From the NCBI RefSeq assembly GCF_042466415.1, contig NZ_JAXHCH010000002.1, forward strand, positions 682,001-746,000: a stretch of DNA of 64,000 nucleotides. The letters are read 5' to 3'. This document shows, piece by piece, positions 55,851 through 64,000 of the stretch. Below the pieces are notes generated by a model, which saw nothing but the letters and a program-made list of their open reading frames with translations, was not told the DNA's origin and searched no databases. The position numbers and the translations under genes were made by a program. How positions within the stretch are numbered: position 1 is the stretch's first letter; every line of letters starts with the position of its first letter. The DNA is from Albirhodobacter sp042466415 (GTDB lineage: Bacteria; Pseudomonadota; Alphaproteobacteria; Rhodobacterales; Rhodobacteraceae).

Positions 55851-55889
55851 GAAACACCCCGCGACGCACATCGCGGGGTGTTTCTTTTT
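55851..55889. terminator. Bidirectional rho-independent terminator
   Basis: GAAACACCCCGCGA (55851-55864) and TCGCGGGGTGTTTC (55871-55884), followed by TTTTT. It lies between the convergent BCCT and TonB-receptor genes. Confidence 0.93.
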
Positions 55890-55908
55890 AGCCTTTCGTC
55901 CGATGATC

Positions 55909-57897
55909 TCAGAACTTCATCGTGACGCCCAAGGTGACAGTCCGACCCGCGGCATAGATGGGATCAATCCCGCCACGGTTGGTGCTGTAGGCGTATCCTG
56001 TGCGCTCATAATAGGTCTCATCGAGCAGGTTATCGACGTCGAGGCGCACCGAGACCGTGTCAAACCGCGCTGGCTGCCATTCGGCATAGGCGCTCAAGAC
56101 GGTGTAGGAGGGCTGATCGACAAAGCCCGCATCCGTCGCCGCCGTGTCGGAGATCTCGCTCGCCCATTCGACACTCGCCCCCACAGTCATATTATAGGCG
56201 ACGAGGTCATGATCGACGTAAAGCGTCGCCATCGTGCCGATCGGCATGAAGTAGCCACTGCTTGGCACGGCGGATTCGCCACCGATCGTCACATCCGCTT
56301 TCGTGAGCGTGCCGCCAACGCGGGTGCCGCCGAAATCGTAGTTACCGTTCAGAGTAAAGCCGCGCGTGCGATATTCGTCGGGATCATTGGTCAAAACAGC
56401 AGGCGACCATCCGTAGGAGGGCTGGCCGTTGATTTTGGTGTCAAAGAAGGTAATCCCGCCGCGGAAGTCATTTTGCGTGAAGTTCGCGCCGAGCTTGACG
56501 TTTTGCGACCGGCCGGTATCAAAGCCGGGATCGGTGTAGAACGAGCTGTCACGCGCGTGGAGATAGCCATAGTCGCCGATCACATAGCCAAGGTAGGTCG
56601 AGGACGCGCCCGCGAAAAGCTCCAACCCTTCCGTAACCTTGTAGGCCAGCGTGCCGTTGACGCTGCCGCCCGTGCTGGAGAACCGTTCGCCGTCCCAATC
56701 GGTGAAGCGGCTCGCGTCATAGCGTGCGCCCGTCGACAGCGATAGATCTTGACCAAGGTCGAACCGGCCTTGCGTGAACACGCCGATCTGCGAGGTTGAG
56801 AAGTTGCGGTATTGGCGATCGTTGTTGCCGTAGTTGTTGGTGAAATAGTCGTGCTGTTTGAAGTCGACACCGGCGGTGATTTTACCCATGCCCGTGGTGA
56901 AGGTGTTTTGCACTTTGCCGCCGAACGTGTCCTCCTCCAACTGCATGTTGCCGTTGGTGCTGGTCGTGTAATTGTCGCGGTAATAGTCATTCTCGCTGAA
57001 GTAGAGAGTGGCTTCGGGGTCCCACGAGTTGGTTGCGTTGGTGGTGGTGTATTTCAGGCTGATGGAATCGCGCGTGACGACCATTGGATAGGCTGTCGTG
57101 TCGGTGGACAGGCCGAGGTTCATCTTGATCGTGCGGTCCGCCGCATCGCGGCCATGTTCGAAGTTCACTTCAAAGCGGTGATCCTCAACCTCATAACCGA
57201 GCTTCGCGATGACATTCGTCGCAGCCGGTTCTGTGCCCAGAACTTCGACGCCGTCGCCTGTCTCGTAGTTATCCCCGTTCGACTCATTGGCCATGACGAA
57301 CCAATCAAACCCCGCGTATTTGCCATAGCCTGCTAGGCTAGTGGTCAGGCCTGCGCCGTTTGACCCGTAAGAAACGGATGCGCGTCCGCCAGTGGTTTGG
57401 CCATCCTCAAGAAGATCTTGCGCGCCCACGGTCTCGTAACGGATCGCGCCTGCGGCTGCGGCAAAGCCGGAATCGGCTGCGGCGGCGCCAGCTTCGACCT
57501 CAACGCGCTTGAGGAATTTCGGATCGACGACATTCGAGCCGGTGTGGTGCCAGCTTGTCGCGGGTTGTGGGACGCCGTCGACACTGACGGCGAGGTTGGA
57601 TTGCTCCATGCCGAGCACGTGGATCTTCTTGGCAGGGCCGCCGCCGCCCGACACGGAGATCGACGAATTGCGCGAGAAGAGTTGCGAGACATCCGCCGGC
57701 GCAAGCGTTTCGATATCACCCAGCGTGAGAACGGTGCCGCCTGTTGCGGTGATGTTGTCTTCGCCTTCGCGGATGATCGTGATCGGATCAAGGGCGAAGG
57801 TTTCTGCCTCTTGCGCGTGCAGCGCGGCGGTCATCGCGAGGAGCGATGTGCCCGCGAGGGGCAAGAGGCGTGGTAGGAATTGAGGGGGGAAGCGCAT
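55909..57897 (-). CDS. TonB-dependent siderophore receptor
   Basis: 662 residues. Signal peptide to about residue 28 (cut after LHA). A TonB-box-like 'DPITII' and a plug domain (about 45-150, 'ISVSGGGGPAKKIHVLGMEQSNLAVSVDGVPQ' region) precede a 22-strand barrel ending in the terminal phenylalanine 'LGVTMKF', as outer-membrane proteins require. Last of five leftward genes that make an iron-siderophore import system, with 266 bases between it and the ATPase gene. The shared AT-rich motif upstream suggests joint iron control. Ligand unknown; haem is less likely because no haem-receptor motif (FRAP/NPNL) was seen. Confidence 0.9.
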   Translation of the reverse strand: MRFPPQFLPRLLPLAGTSLLAMTAALHAQEAETFALDPITIIREGEDNITATGGTVLTLGDIETLAPADVSQLFSRNSSISVSGGGGPAKKIHVLGMEQSNLAVSVDGVPQPATSWHHTGSNVVDPKFLKRVEVEAGAAAADSGFAAAAGAIRYETVGAQDLLEDGQTTGGRASVSYGSNGAGLTTSLAGYGKYAGFDWFVMANESNGDNYETGDGVEVLGTEPAATNVIAKLGYEVEDHRFEVNFEHGRDAADRTIKMNLGLSTDTTAYPMVVTRDSISLKYTTTNATNSWDPEATLYFSENDYYRDNYTTSTNGNMQLEEDTFGGKVQNTFTTGMGKITAGVDFKQHDYFTNNYGNNDRQYRNFSTSQIGVFTQGRFDLGQDLSLSTGARYDASRFTDWDGERFSSTGGSVNGTLAYKVTEGLELFAGASSTYLGYVIGDYGYLHARDSSFYTDPGFDTGRSQNVKLGANFTQNDFRGGITFFDTKINGQPSYGWSPAVLTNDPDEYRTRGFTLNGNYDFGGTRVGGTLTKADVTIGGESAVPSSGYFMPIGTMATLYVDHDLVAYNMTVGASVEWASEISDTAATDAGFVDQPSYTVLSAYAEWQPARFDTVSVRLDVDNLLDETYYERTGYAYSTNRGGIDPIYAAGRTVTLGVTMKF

Positions 57898-57952
57898 GGG
57901 TATCTCCGTAACATTTCATCAAAAGCGCGTGACGCTGGGGCGCTTATAATCT

Positions 57953-57995
57953 TGACTAAAATACTACGGAATATAAACCTGACAAAATTACTATG
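57953..57995. promoter_or_regulatory. AT-rich regulatory motif before the TonB receptor
   Basis: Two imperfect direct repeats, TGACTAAAATACTA (57953-57966) and TGACAAAATTACTA (57980-57993), 27 bases apart. The stretch AAACCTGACAAAATTACTATG minus its last base (57975-57994) resembles a motif before the cognate binding-protein gene at 62212-62231. Candidate iron-responsive operator. Confidence 0.5.
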
Positions 57996-58163
57996 GATTT
58001 AGCATCCTGTGACCAAAAAGCCTCGGCCCAACCTCAAATGCGGTTGGGATTTTTTGTCATTTTTAATCAACAGTTTGAGATCCAAGCTTCACCTAGTGAT
58101 CGTGCCCAGAGTTGCGCGATTTGTTCGCAAATCGATTCGAGTTTACGACACGTCGGCCCCAAC

Positions 58164-58919
58164 TCAGAGGTGGTGAAGCACCAAAGGCTTGCCGTCGATT
58201 TCCGTCACGCGCAAATCCATATCGTAAATCTGACCCAACGCGTGCGCGGTGCAGACCTCGGCGGGCGTTCCTTGTGCCGCGATCTCACCTGCCTTCATCG
58301 CAACGATATGATCTGACCAAGCGGCCGCGTGATTGATATCGTGCAACACCACAACGATGCTTCGCCCCAAATCCCGCAACAGCGCCAGATGGGCCATCAC
58401 GCCGCGCGCATGTGCCATATCAAGCGCGGCGAGCGGTTCGTCCAGCAAAAGCCAATCGGCCTGTTGTGCAAAGCTCATCGCGATAAAGGCGCGTTGGCGC
58501 TGGCCGCCCGATAGCTCCTCGATAAAACGATTTGACAGGGGCGCCAGATCGAGCGCCTCCAAGGCTTGCGAAACGATAGCGTGATCTTGCGCTGTGGCGC
58601 GGCCCTGATGATGGGGCCAACGCCCGAACGCGACGAGTTCATGCACGCGCAGGCGACTATGCAGGGGATTGGATTGCGATAAGATCGCCATGCGGCGCGC
58701 CAAAGTGCGACTATCGGTGCGTGCAACATCGTCGCCCTCTATGAGAATTTGACCGGATTGCAAATCCGCTAGCCGCCCGATGACGGAAAGAAGCGTCGAT
58801 TTTCCCGCGCCATTGGGGCCGATCAATGCGGTGATCTTCCCTTTCGGGATCGTCAGCGTCAGATCGCGTAAAATCGGCGTTGTGCCGATCGCATGGCTCA
58901 CATTTTGAAGCGTGATCAT
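58164..58919 (-). CDS. Siderophore ABC transporter ATP-binding protein (FepC/VctC-like)
   Basis: 251 residues from the ATG at 58919 (MITLQNVSHAIGTTP), overlapping the preceding permease stop (ATGA); the longer frame to 58946 is unlikely. Walker A 'GPNGAGKST', signature 'ELSGGQRQRAFIAMSFAQ' and Walker B 'WLLLDEPLAALD'. It energises the FecCD-type permease pair encoded upstream. Confidence 0.93.
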   Translation of the reverse strand: MITLQNVSHAIGTTPILRDLTLTIPKGKITALIGPNGAGKSTLLSVIGRLADLQSGQILIEGDDVARTDSRTLARRMAILSQSNPLHSRLRVHELVAFGRWPHHQGRATAQDHAIVSQALEALDLAPLSNRFIEELSGGQRQRAFIAMSFAQQADWLLLDEPLAALDMAHARGVMAHLALLRDLGRSIVVVLHDINHAAAWSDHIVAMKAGEIAAQGTPAEVCTAHALGQIYDMDLRVTEIDGKPLVLHHL

Positions 58920-59953
58920 CGCATCCGTCCCTTTAACAAAAGCCATAAGAAGAACAATCCGCCCGCAAATTCGATCACGACGGAGAGGGTGGATTGCAGG
59001 CCCAAGGCGCGCTCGAACAGGGTTTGCCCTGCGACAAGCATGAGCATCGAAATCAGCATCGCGACGGGCAGCAGGGTCGCGTGGCGTGGCGAGGGGGAGA
59101 GGTGATGCGCGAGGCCCGAGACCAGCAGGCCGAAAAAGGCAACTGGCCCGACAAGCGCAGTCGCCACCGAGACCAGCACCGCGACAAGCGCGAGCGCGAG
59201 CAAAACGATGCGATCATGCGGCAGCCCGAGCGAGATCGCAATCGGTCGCCCCAGCGCCAGAACATCAAGTTTCGGCGCAAGGATCAACGCGAAGACGATC
59301 GCCCCGCCAAACAGCACCGTCGCAAATGGCAGAAGGCTCGTGTCGATCTTGGCAAAACTCGCGAAGCTCGCACTTTGCACCGTGGCATAGGCGTTCGGGT
59401 CCATGATCCGCGTCAAAAAGCCGGAGATGGAGCGGAACAAAACGCCAAGGATCACCCCCGTCAGGACAAGCCGGGCAACATCCTGCCCGCTGGCGGCGCG
59501 CGAGCGCGGGCCTAACAATGTTCCAAATAGCGCAAGGGCCGCCAGCATCATAACCGCGACCTCAAGGCCAAATTTCGCTTGCGCGGGCAGGGATGCAAAG
59601 CCTGTGAGGCCAAGCCCCGCGACAAGTCCCGTCTGCATCAAGATGTAAAGCGCATCAAACCCCATGATCTGCGGCGTGAGAATGCGATTGCGGCAGACGG
59701 TCTGAAACAAGATTGTCGCCGCCGCGACAGAGGCGCCAACCAGCAGCATCCCGACCAGCTTGCCTGCGCGCAGTTCCAGCACAAAGCCGAGGCGCGGGCC
59801 GAATGCCCCAAAGCCGAGCCCCCAAAAGAGATAGGCCGCACAGGAGATCAAAAGACCAAGGCCGAGCCCCGCGAGCAGGCGCTTTCGCCTTGCCGCGGTT
59901 TGGGCCGCGATCAGATCGATGTCTTGTGCGAGGTATTGGCGTGCCTCATCCAT
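58916..59953 (-). CDS. Iron-siderophore ABC transporter permease, FecCD family (second)
   Basis: 345 residues from the ATG at 59953 (MDEARQYLAQDIDLIAAQ), overlapping the first permease by 8 bases; sequence upstream of that start is the other permease. About nine or ten membrane spans, with 'LGLPHDRIVLLALALVAVLVSVATALVGPVAFFGLLV' (partly shown) as the FecCD signature and coupling loop. Its relation to VctG/FatC-type permeases is by recall. Confidence 0.92.
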   Translation of the reverse strand: MDEARQYLAQDIDLIAAQTAARRKRLLAGLGLGLLISCAAYLFWGLGFGAFGPRLGFVLELRAGKLVGMLLVGASVAAATILFQTVCRNRILTPQIMGFDALYILMQTGLVAGLGLTGFASLPAQAKFGLEVAVMMLAALALFGTLLGPRSRAASGQDVARLVLTGVILGVLFRSISGFLTRIMDPNAYATVQSASFASFAKIDTSLLPFATVLFGGAIVFALILAPKLDVLALGRPIAISLGLPHDRIVLLALALVAVLVSVATALVGPVAFFGLLVSGLAHHLSPSPRHATLLPVAMLISMLMLVAGQTLFERALGLQSTLSVVIEFAGGLFFLWLLLKGRMR

Positions 59954-60965
59954 TGGGGCGCTCACGGTAGAGAAGCCACAGGAACAGCCCCGATCCCAAG
60001 ATCCCCAGCACCGTGCCAACCGGCACCTCGTAGGGGTAGCGCACCAAACGGCCAATGATATCGCACGCCAGCACCGCAACCGCGCCGCCAGCCGCCGTCG
60101 CGGGCAGGGTGGTGCGCAGATTGTCCCCCATCAATCGCGCAATGATATTGGGCACGACCAATCCGATGAACGGGATCATGCCGACCGTCACGATCACCAA
60201 AGCCGTCACGATTGACACCACGACAAGGCCGAGGCGCATCACCGCATCCGTATTGAGCCCCAAGCCCGTTGCCGTTTCGCGCCCCAGCCCGAGAATGGAA
60301 AACCGGTCGGCCGCGAACCACGCCAACCCCGCCGCGGCGCCCGCGATATAGAGAAGCTCGAACCGCCCCGCGATCACGCCGGAAAACTCACCCGTCATCA
60401 GCCAGACCGAGATGAGTTGCAGCAGATCGGTTTGCCAGCCGATGAAGGTCACAACCGCGCCCAGCACGCCCGACAAGATGATCCCTACCACCGGCACGAG
60501 CAAAACCTCTCGCGGGGGCAGGCGACGGATCAGTTTGATAAACAGCGCAGTGCCAAGCATCGCGCTCACGCTGGCGACCACCATCTTGAGGAAAATCGAT
60601 GCGTTCGGCGCGAGGATCGTCACCGCGAGCAAGCCGAGCGCCGCGCTTTCGGATGTGCCGGTGGTGCCGGGCTCGACAAATCGGTTGCGCACGAGCTGTT
60701 GCATGACGACGCCCGCTACGGCGAGCGCAGCGCCCGTCAAGATGACCGCAAGCGTGCGCGGAAGGCGCGATACGGTCAGGATCATCACCGCCTGAGGATC
60801 ATCCCGCAGTGCCGCAAAGCCGATGCCGGCCGCGCCGATCAACACGCTTGCGCAGGCCAGCGGGAGGAGCAGCGCCGCAAGCGCCAGCGCAACGCGGCGC
60901 CCGTCTTGCGCGGCGGGGCGGGCGGGCGCGTTTTGCGGTGCGGAGGTGAGGTTAGGGAGGGTCAT
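59946..60965 (-). CDS. Iron-siderophore ABC transporter permease, FecCD family (first)
   Basis: 339 residues. About ten membrane spans. 'VSRLPRTLAVILTGAALAVAGVVMQQLVRN' and 'EPGTTGTSESAALGLL' are diagnostic of FecCD permeases (VctD/FatD branch by recall), and 'GMIPFIGLVVPNIIARLMGDN' forms the ATPase-coupling region. It is separated from the upstream binding-protein gene by 193 bases with a strong hairpin. Confidence 0.92.
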   Translation of the reverse strand: MTLPNLTSAPQNAPARPAAQDGRRVALALAALLLPLACASVLIGAAGIGFAALRDDPQAVMILTVSRLPRTLAVILTGAALAVAGVVMQQLVRNRFVEPGTTGTSESAALGLLAVTILAPNASIFLKMVVASVSAMLGTALFIKLIRRLPPREVLLVPVVGIILSGVLGAVVTFIGWQTDLLQLISVWLMTGEFSGVIAGRFELLYIAGAAAGLAWFAADRFSILGLGRETATGLGLNTDAVMRLGLVVVSIVTALVIVTVGMIPFIGLVVPNIIARLMGDNLRTTLPATAAGGAVAVLACDIIGRLVRYPYEVPVGTVLGILGSGLFLWLLYRERPNG

Positions 60966-61114
60966 ATCAGTCGCGACTGGCTTTTATTATGGCGGGCGAA
61001 GGGGCTTGGCCGCGAGAAAATGGTGCGGGGCGGTGGCGTCGGTGTCATCGTCGCGAGCCTTTTGGGCGTCGTTATGGTCGGGCGGGGAAGGCCTTTGCCC
61101 GAGGCGCAAGGGCT

Positions 61115-61150
61115 ATGCAGGGCGCTGTTGAGGCAACGCGCGCCCTGCAT
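61115..61150 (-). repeat. Perfect 11-bp-stem hairpin after the siderophore-binding-protein gene
   Basis: ATGCAGGGCGC (61115-61125) and GCGCCCTGCAT (61140-61150) with a 14-base loop, beginning 8 bases after the stop of the binding-protein gene. No T tract on the minus strand. Likely an mRNA-stabilising or processing element within the operon, giving excess binding protein over permease. Confidence 0.65.
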
Positions 61151-61158
61151 CTCGACGC

Positions 61159-62094
61159 TTATTTGGTGAAGGCCGTAGCGATCTCGTCAAAGGATTGCGT
61201 CATCGCGGTATAGCCGCCGCCCGCGATATAGAGCGGGGCAGGCGAGAGCATGACGATCTGGCCCTTTTGCGCCGCGGTTGTGCCGTTGATGAGCGGGTTA
61301 TCCAAGGTTGTGTCGGCGGATGCGGCCTCACCGACCGCGACAGAGCGATCAATCACGATCAACCAATCGGGATTCACCTCTGCGATAAATTCGAACGACA
61401 CAGAATCGCCGTGGGTCTCGGGCACGAGCTTGTCAAACGCCTGCGGGAGGCCCAACGCGCTGTGAATCCACCCGAACCGCGACCCCACGCCGTAAGCCGA
61501 TACTTTCGGCCCGTTTGTCATCAAAATCAAACCGTTGCCCTTGCCTGCGACGGCATCTTGTGCGGCTTTGAGCGAGGCGTCGAAGCGCATCGTCATCTCG
61601 GTGGCTTGGTCTTGCTTGTCGAAAAGCGCGCCGTAAGATTCGATCCGGCTGCGGGCATCGTTGATTGTGTCTTGCGAAATTGTCATGTCGAGTGTCGGCG
61701 CGAGCTTGGACACAGCGTCATATTGAACGGCTGTACGCCCGCCGATGACGATCAGATCGGGGTTGATCTGGGCGAGAGCCTCCAAATTCGGCTCGAACAA
61801 TGTGCCGACCTGCGGCGCGTTCACGCCAGAAAGATAGGGCACATAAAGCTTGTCGGGCACGCCCGCGAGATCGACGCCCATCGCGGTGAGGGTATCGATC
61901 GCGGCGATATCAAAGACGGCGACATTTTCGGGGGCCATCGACACTGTCGCCTCGCCGCGGGCGGTCGATACGGTGATTTCTTGCGCGGCGGCAGGCGCGG
62001 TTTGCAGCGCGATCAATGCGGCGATCAAGGCGGGCAGGGCGCGCAGGCGCGCTTTGCGAGGGGCTGCGGTTTTGGTGCGGGTCAGCTGGATCAT
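61159..62094 (-). CDS. Siderophore ABC transporter substrate-binding protein (FatB/VctP/CeuE-like)
   Basis: 311 residues from the ATG at 62094 (MIQLTRTKTAAPRKARL); sequence upstream to 62259 is not coding in style. Signal peptide to about residue 37 (cut after PAAA). The clan-B helical-backbone binding fold is shown by 'VAVFDIAAIDTLTAMGVDLAGVP', 'NLEALAQINPDLIVIGGRTA' and 'FEFIAEVNPDWLIVIDR'. It captures ferric siderophore in the periplasm. First gene of the import operon. Confidence 0.92.
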   Translation of the reverse strand: MIQLTRTKTAAPRKARLRALPALIAALIALQTAPAAAQEITVSTARGEATVSMAPENVAVFDIAAIDTLTAMGVDLAGVPDKLYVPYLSGVNAPQVGTLFEPNLEALAQINPDLIVIGGRTAVQYDAVSKLAPTLDMTISQDTINDARSRIESYGALFDKQDQATEMTMRFDASLKAAQDAVAGKGNGLILMTNGPKVSAYGVGSRFGWIHSALGLPQAFDKLVPETHGDSVSFEFIAEVNPDWLIVIDRSVAVGEAASADTTLDNPLINGTTAAQKGQIVMLSPAPLYIAGGGYTAMTQSFDEIATAFTK

Positions 62095-62211
62095 GTCAAT
62101 CGTCCCAAAGGCGGCAACGCGCCGCGGTTTCGCAATCCGGCGCGGCTCGAGAGCATCGCGCGGGGCTTTTTGCTGCTTAGCGGGTGGGGTCCGAAACGTC
62201 CAGAAAAATGT

Positions 62212-62231
62212 CATAGTAAAATAGTAGGTTT
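62212..62231. promoter_or_regulatory. AT-rich regulatory motif before the siderophore-binding-protein gene
   Basis: CATAGTAAAATAGTAGGTTT on the plus strand; its complement AAACCTACTATTTTACTATG aligns with the motif before the TonB receptor (AAACCT, AC, A/T run, TTACTATG) with one gap and about three mismatches. It contains the direct repeat ACTAT-N3-ACTAT. Confidence 0.5.
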
Positions 62232-62356
62232 TTAGTGGCGGCAGTCTTGCGCAGGTCATGCGTGTTAAAACGCCGCCCCCGCCATAGCCGCGGGCGGAAT
62301 TTTAGCGTTTTAATATCATATAGTTGCGGTGAAATCCTGAACCCGCACCGCCCTGC

Positions 62357-62378
62357 CTCTCGCCCGCGCGGGCGAGAG
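62357..62378. repeat. Perfect 22-base palindrome
   Basis: CTCTCGCCCG (62357-62366) followed by CG and CGGGCGAGAG (62369-62378), fully self-complementary. It is 60 bases after the glycosyltransferase stop on the minus strand and lacks a T tract; a factor-dependent terminator or an operator are both possible. Confidence 0.5.
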
Positions 62379-62437
62379 ATCATATCCGCGCGAGGTCCTT
62401 GCCCGACGCAGATGAGCGCGCCAACCGCGGCGCAGCG

Positions 62438-64000
62438 CTAGTGCTCTGCCTCGCCTTGATGTTCGACGGTGAAGAAGAAATCGGGCGGAAGATCGCGCAG
62501 GTGAATATCATCGGGGAGCACATTCGGCCCCGCGCCAAACACGTTCGATCCGAACATATGCAGCATCGTCGAGAGCTTTTCGAAGCGGTGCGAACAGAGC
62601 TCGCCGTAGAATTTTTCGTAATTCTCCGTCGCGCGCAGTTCCTTGATCTTATCGACGTGACATTTCACCGAATGCTCATGCGCCGCGCGGATCTCGGGAT
62701 CGGCCATGAGGCGCTCGTACTCGGCGCGCAGCGCGGGGATCATCCGCTGGATCGAGGTTTCCGTCACCGCATTATGGTTCATCCGGAACCAGTAATTCAG
62801 CCCCTGATCGCGGTCCACATGGTTCACCCGCCCGCGGTCGCGCTTCACAAGGAAGCTCTCGGCCGAGCGCACGGCGTAATGGTTCAACTGAACCCAGTCA
62901 TAGCCGTAGGTTTCCAAGGTCGACCGCCAGCCGTTGCGGAACAATTCGCGGGGCATCGGCTGCCCCGATCCGTTGACCCATTTCACGCGGTCCCAAAGAT
63001 CTGGCACGAGGCCCTTGGGGCGATGAACCCCGATCTTTTTGTAAATATCGATGTTGCGGAACAGTGTTTTGAACCCCCAAGCCTGATGCGGCTTGCGGAC
63101 GATTTCGGGGGCGCAGGTGGTGAATTGATCGAGAAGAAACGCGTCTTGATATTCATGCACGTTGCAATTGCCAAAAAGCCGCCACGTCAGCGAGATCATA
63201 TTGGCCTCGCCCATCGCAGAGTAGAGGGCGTTGAGGGTGCCATCACCGATTTTGATATCGATAAACTCGTCCACATCCATGCAAATTGCCCAACCTGCAT
63301 TTTGCATGATCGGCTCGGCCTCCGAGGCTTGCAAGGCGGCGTGCTGCGGCTTTAACTCGCCGCCCGGCACCCAAGGGTTCACACGGTGCTGCAAGAACCC
63401 CTTGTCTTGCAGCATGTCGAGCATCGTATCTGTGCCATCGGTGCAATCATTGGTGTAGACGAGGAAATCCTCCACCCCGATCGCGCGATGATAGGCGAGC
63501 CATTCAAGGATGAACGGCCCCTCGTTTTTCATCGTGGTCACGATACAAGTCCGCCCCGCGTTGATCGCCTTTTTGGGCGCGGCCTTGAGTTTGGAGACCG
63601 GCGGGCGGATCGGTTTGAAGCCGAAAATATCGGATGCGATCATCAAAAGCGCTGGATCTTCGATGAGCGAGGTTTTGGGCGCAAGCTCTGAGGCCGCGCG
63701 CCCCGCAACCCGCACGGCCATCGCGCGAATGAAGGGCACGACAACGCCCAGATCGGGCTTGGCGTAAGCCACACGCACAGGGCGCCAGGTGTTCATCAGC
63801 CCTGCCGCCTCGGGCGCACAGCCCCACCGCGCAAAGCCGCGCCGCGCATCGAACTGGCGGCAGATATGATCGCCAAAGCTCTCGCGCTGATCTTTGCGCA
63901 CGCGCCACGGATAGATGCGCCGGCCCACCAACATCACCACGCCGGATTTCGCCTGTGTGCACAGGTCGAACGCATTGGCCGGGGTCGCTTCCTCGGGAAA
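62438..64000 (-). CDS. Glycosyltransferase family 2 protein (truncated by the window edge)
   Basis: The frame is open to the right edge, so the N-terminus lies outside; a GTG at 63940 is probably internal. At least 520 residues are present. The GT-A core ('CIVTTMKNEGPFILEWLAYHRAIG', 'VYTNDCTDGTDTMLDMLQDKG') with the metal-binding 'CMDVDEFIDI' acidic motif is typical of the Glyco_tranf_2_4 group. A long C-terminal part has 'NHYAVRSAESFLVKRDRGRVNH'. Probably makes a surface polysaccharide; acceptor and donor are unknown. Confidence 0.88.
   Translation of the reverse strand, partial: FPEEATPANAFDLCTQAKSGVVMLVGRRIYPWRVRKDQRESFGDHICRQFDARRGFARWGCAPEAAGLMNTWRPVRVAYAKPDLGVVVPFIRAMAVRVAGRAASELAPKTSLIEDPALLMIASDIFGFKPIRPPVSKLKAAPKKAINAGRTCIVTTMKNEGPFILEWLAYHRAIGVEDFLVYTNDCTDGTDTMLDMLQDKGFLQHRVNPWVPGGELKPQHAALQASEAEPIMQNAGWAICMDVDEFIDIKIGDGTLNALYSAMGEANMISLTWRLFGNCNVHEYQDAFLLDQFTTCAPEIVRKPHQAWGFKTLFRNIDIYKKIGVHRPKGLVPDLWDRVKWVNGSGQPMPRELFRNGWRSTLETYGYDWVQLNHYAVRSAESFLVKRDRGRVNHVDRDQGLNYWFRMNHNAVTETSIQRMIPALRAEYERLMADPEIRAAHEHSVKCHVDKIKELRATENYEKFYGELCSHRFEKLSTMLHMFGSNVFGAGPNVLPDDIHLRDLPPDFFFTVEHQGEAEH

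Larger units (their letters stand above)
62095..62437. other. 343-base promoter region of the siderophore operon
   Basis: No gene. It holds the AT-rich motif at 62212-62231, further AT-rich sequence around 62308-62335 (TTTAGCGTTTTAATATCATATAG) given here only in outline, and a GC-rich perfect palindrome at 62357-62378. Confidence 0.5.

Overview
The window looks like a chromosomal segment of an alphaproteobacterium of the Rhodobacteraceae (Roseobacter/Rhodobacter type). The grounds are high GC, dense same-strand operons with ATGA/GTGA overlaps, the prfA-prmC-DUF4167 order, a long B12-dependent NrdJ, a DUF3422 protein, an Atm1-type exporter, a CryB/PhrB-type Fe-S photolyase, and tRNA-Ile2(CAU) beside phhB and purMN. 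No phage, insertion sequence, CRISPR array or rRNA was seen. Genes run off both edges.

Layout. 1-3.5 kb: a partial unknown gene, an orphan Fe(III)-binding protein (FbpA type), a divergent Rrf2 Fe-S regulator, a small unknown protein and a TfoX C-terminal-domain protein. 3.5-7.9 kb: ndk, a Na+/H+ antiporter fused to a degenerate cyclic-nucleotide-binding domain, and a HypT-like LysR regulator. 8-13.8 kb: a complete dipeptide/oligopeptide ABC importer read leftwards (binding protein, two permeases, two ATPases). 14-17.2 kb: prfA, prmC and a DUF4167 repeat protein read rightwards. 17.2-25.3 kb: lptF-lptG-lptD-surA-pdxA-rsmA read leftwards, an envelope-assembly operon. 25.6-32.4 kb: pepA-holC, a TerC-like membrane protein, then SDR-photolyase-msrB-msrA. 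32.4-38 kb: a GSCFA protein, a structured 670-base spacer, and nrdJ with a small follower gene. 38-45.5 kb: DUF3422, a XRE-cupin regulator divergent from an omega-aminotransferase, phhB, tRNA-Ile2, purM-purN and rnd. 45.5-54 kb: a LOG-family nucleotidase, a LysM protein, an Atm1-type exporter and yfgM-bamB-der. 54-62 kb: a BCCT transporter and a siderophore system (TonB receptor, ATPase, two permeases, binding protein). 62.4-64 kb: a partial glycosyltransferase.

The main themes are iron (FbpA, Rrf2 regulator, TonB/ABC siderophore uptake, Atm1, Fe-S photolyase), outer-membrane assembly (LptD/F/G, SurA, YfgM-like, BamB) and nucleotide supply (NrdJ, Ndk, PurM, PurN).

The most useful non-coding observations are: an ACCTGA-N9-TCAGGT palindrome before fbpA; a shared AT-rich motif before the siderophore receptor and its binding protein; a spacer before nrdJ with an NrdR-like box, DnaA-like boxes and strong hairpins; and strong hairpins directly after two binding-protein genes. 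The most unusual proteins are an LptG with a roughly 105-residue acidic/Ala-rich insertion and the antiporter with a broken cNMP pocket. Most of the window is ordinary core chromosome; no clearly new multi-gene system was found.
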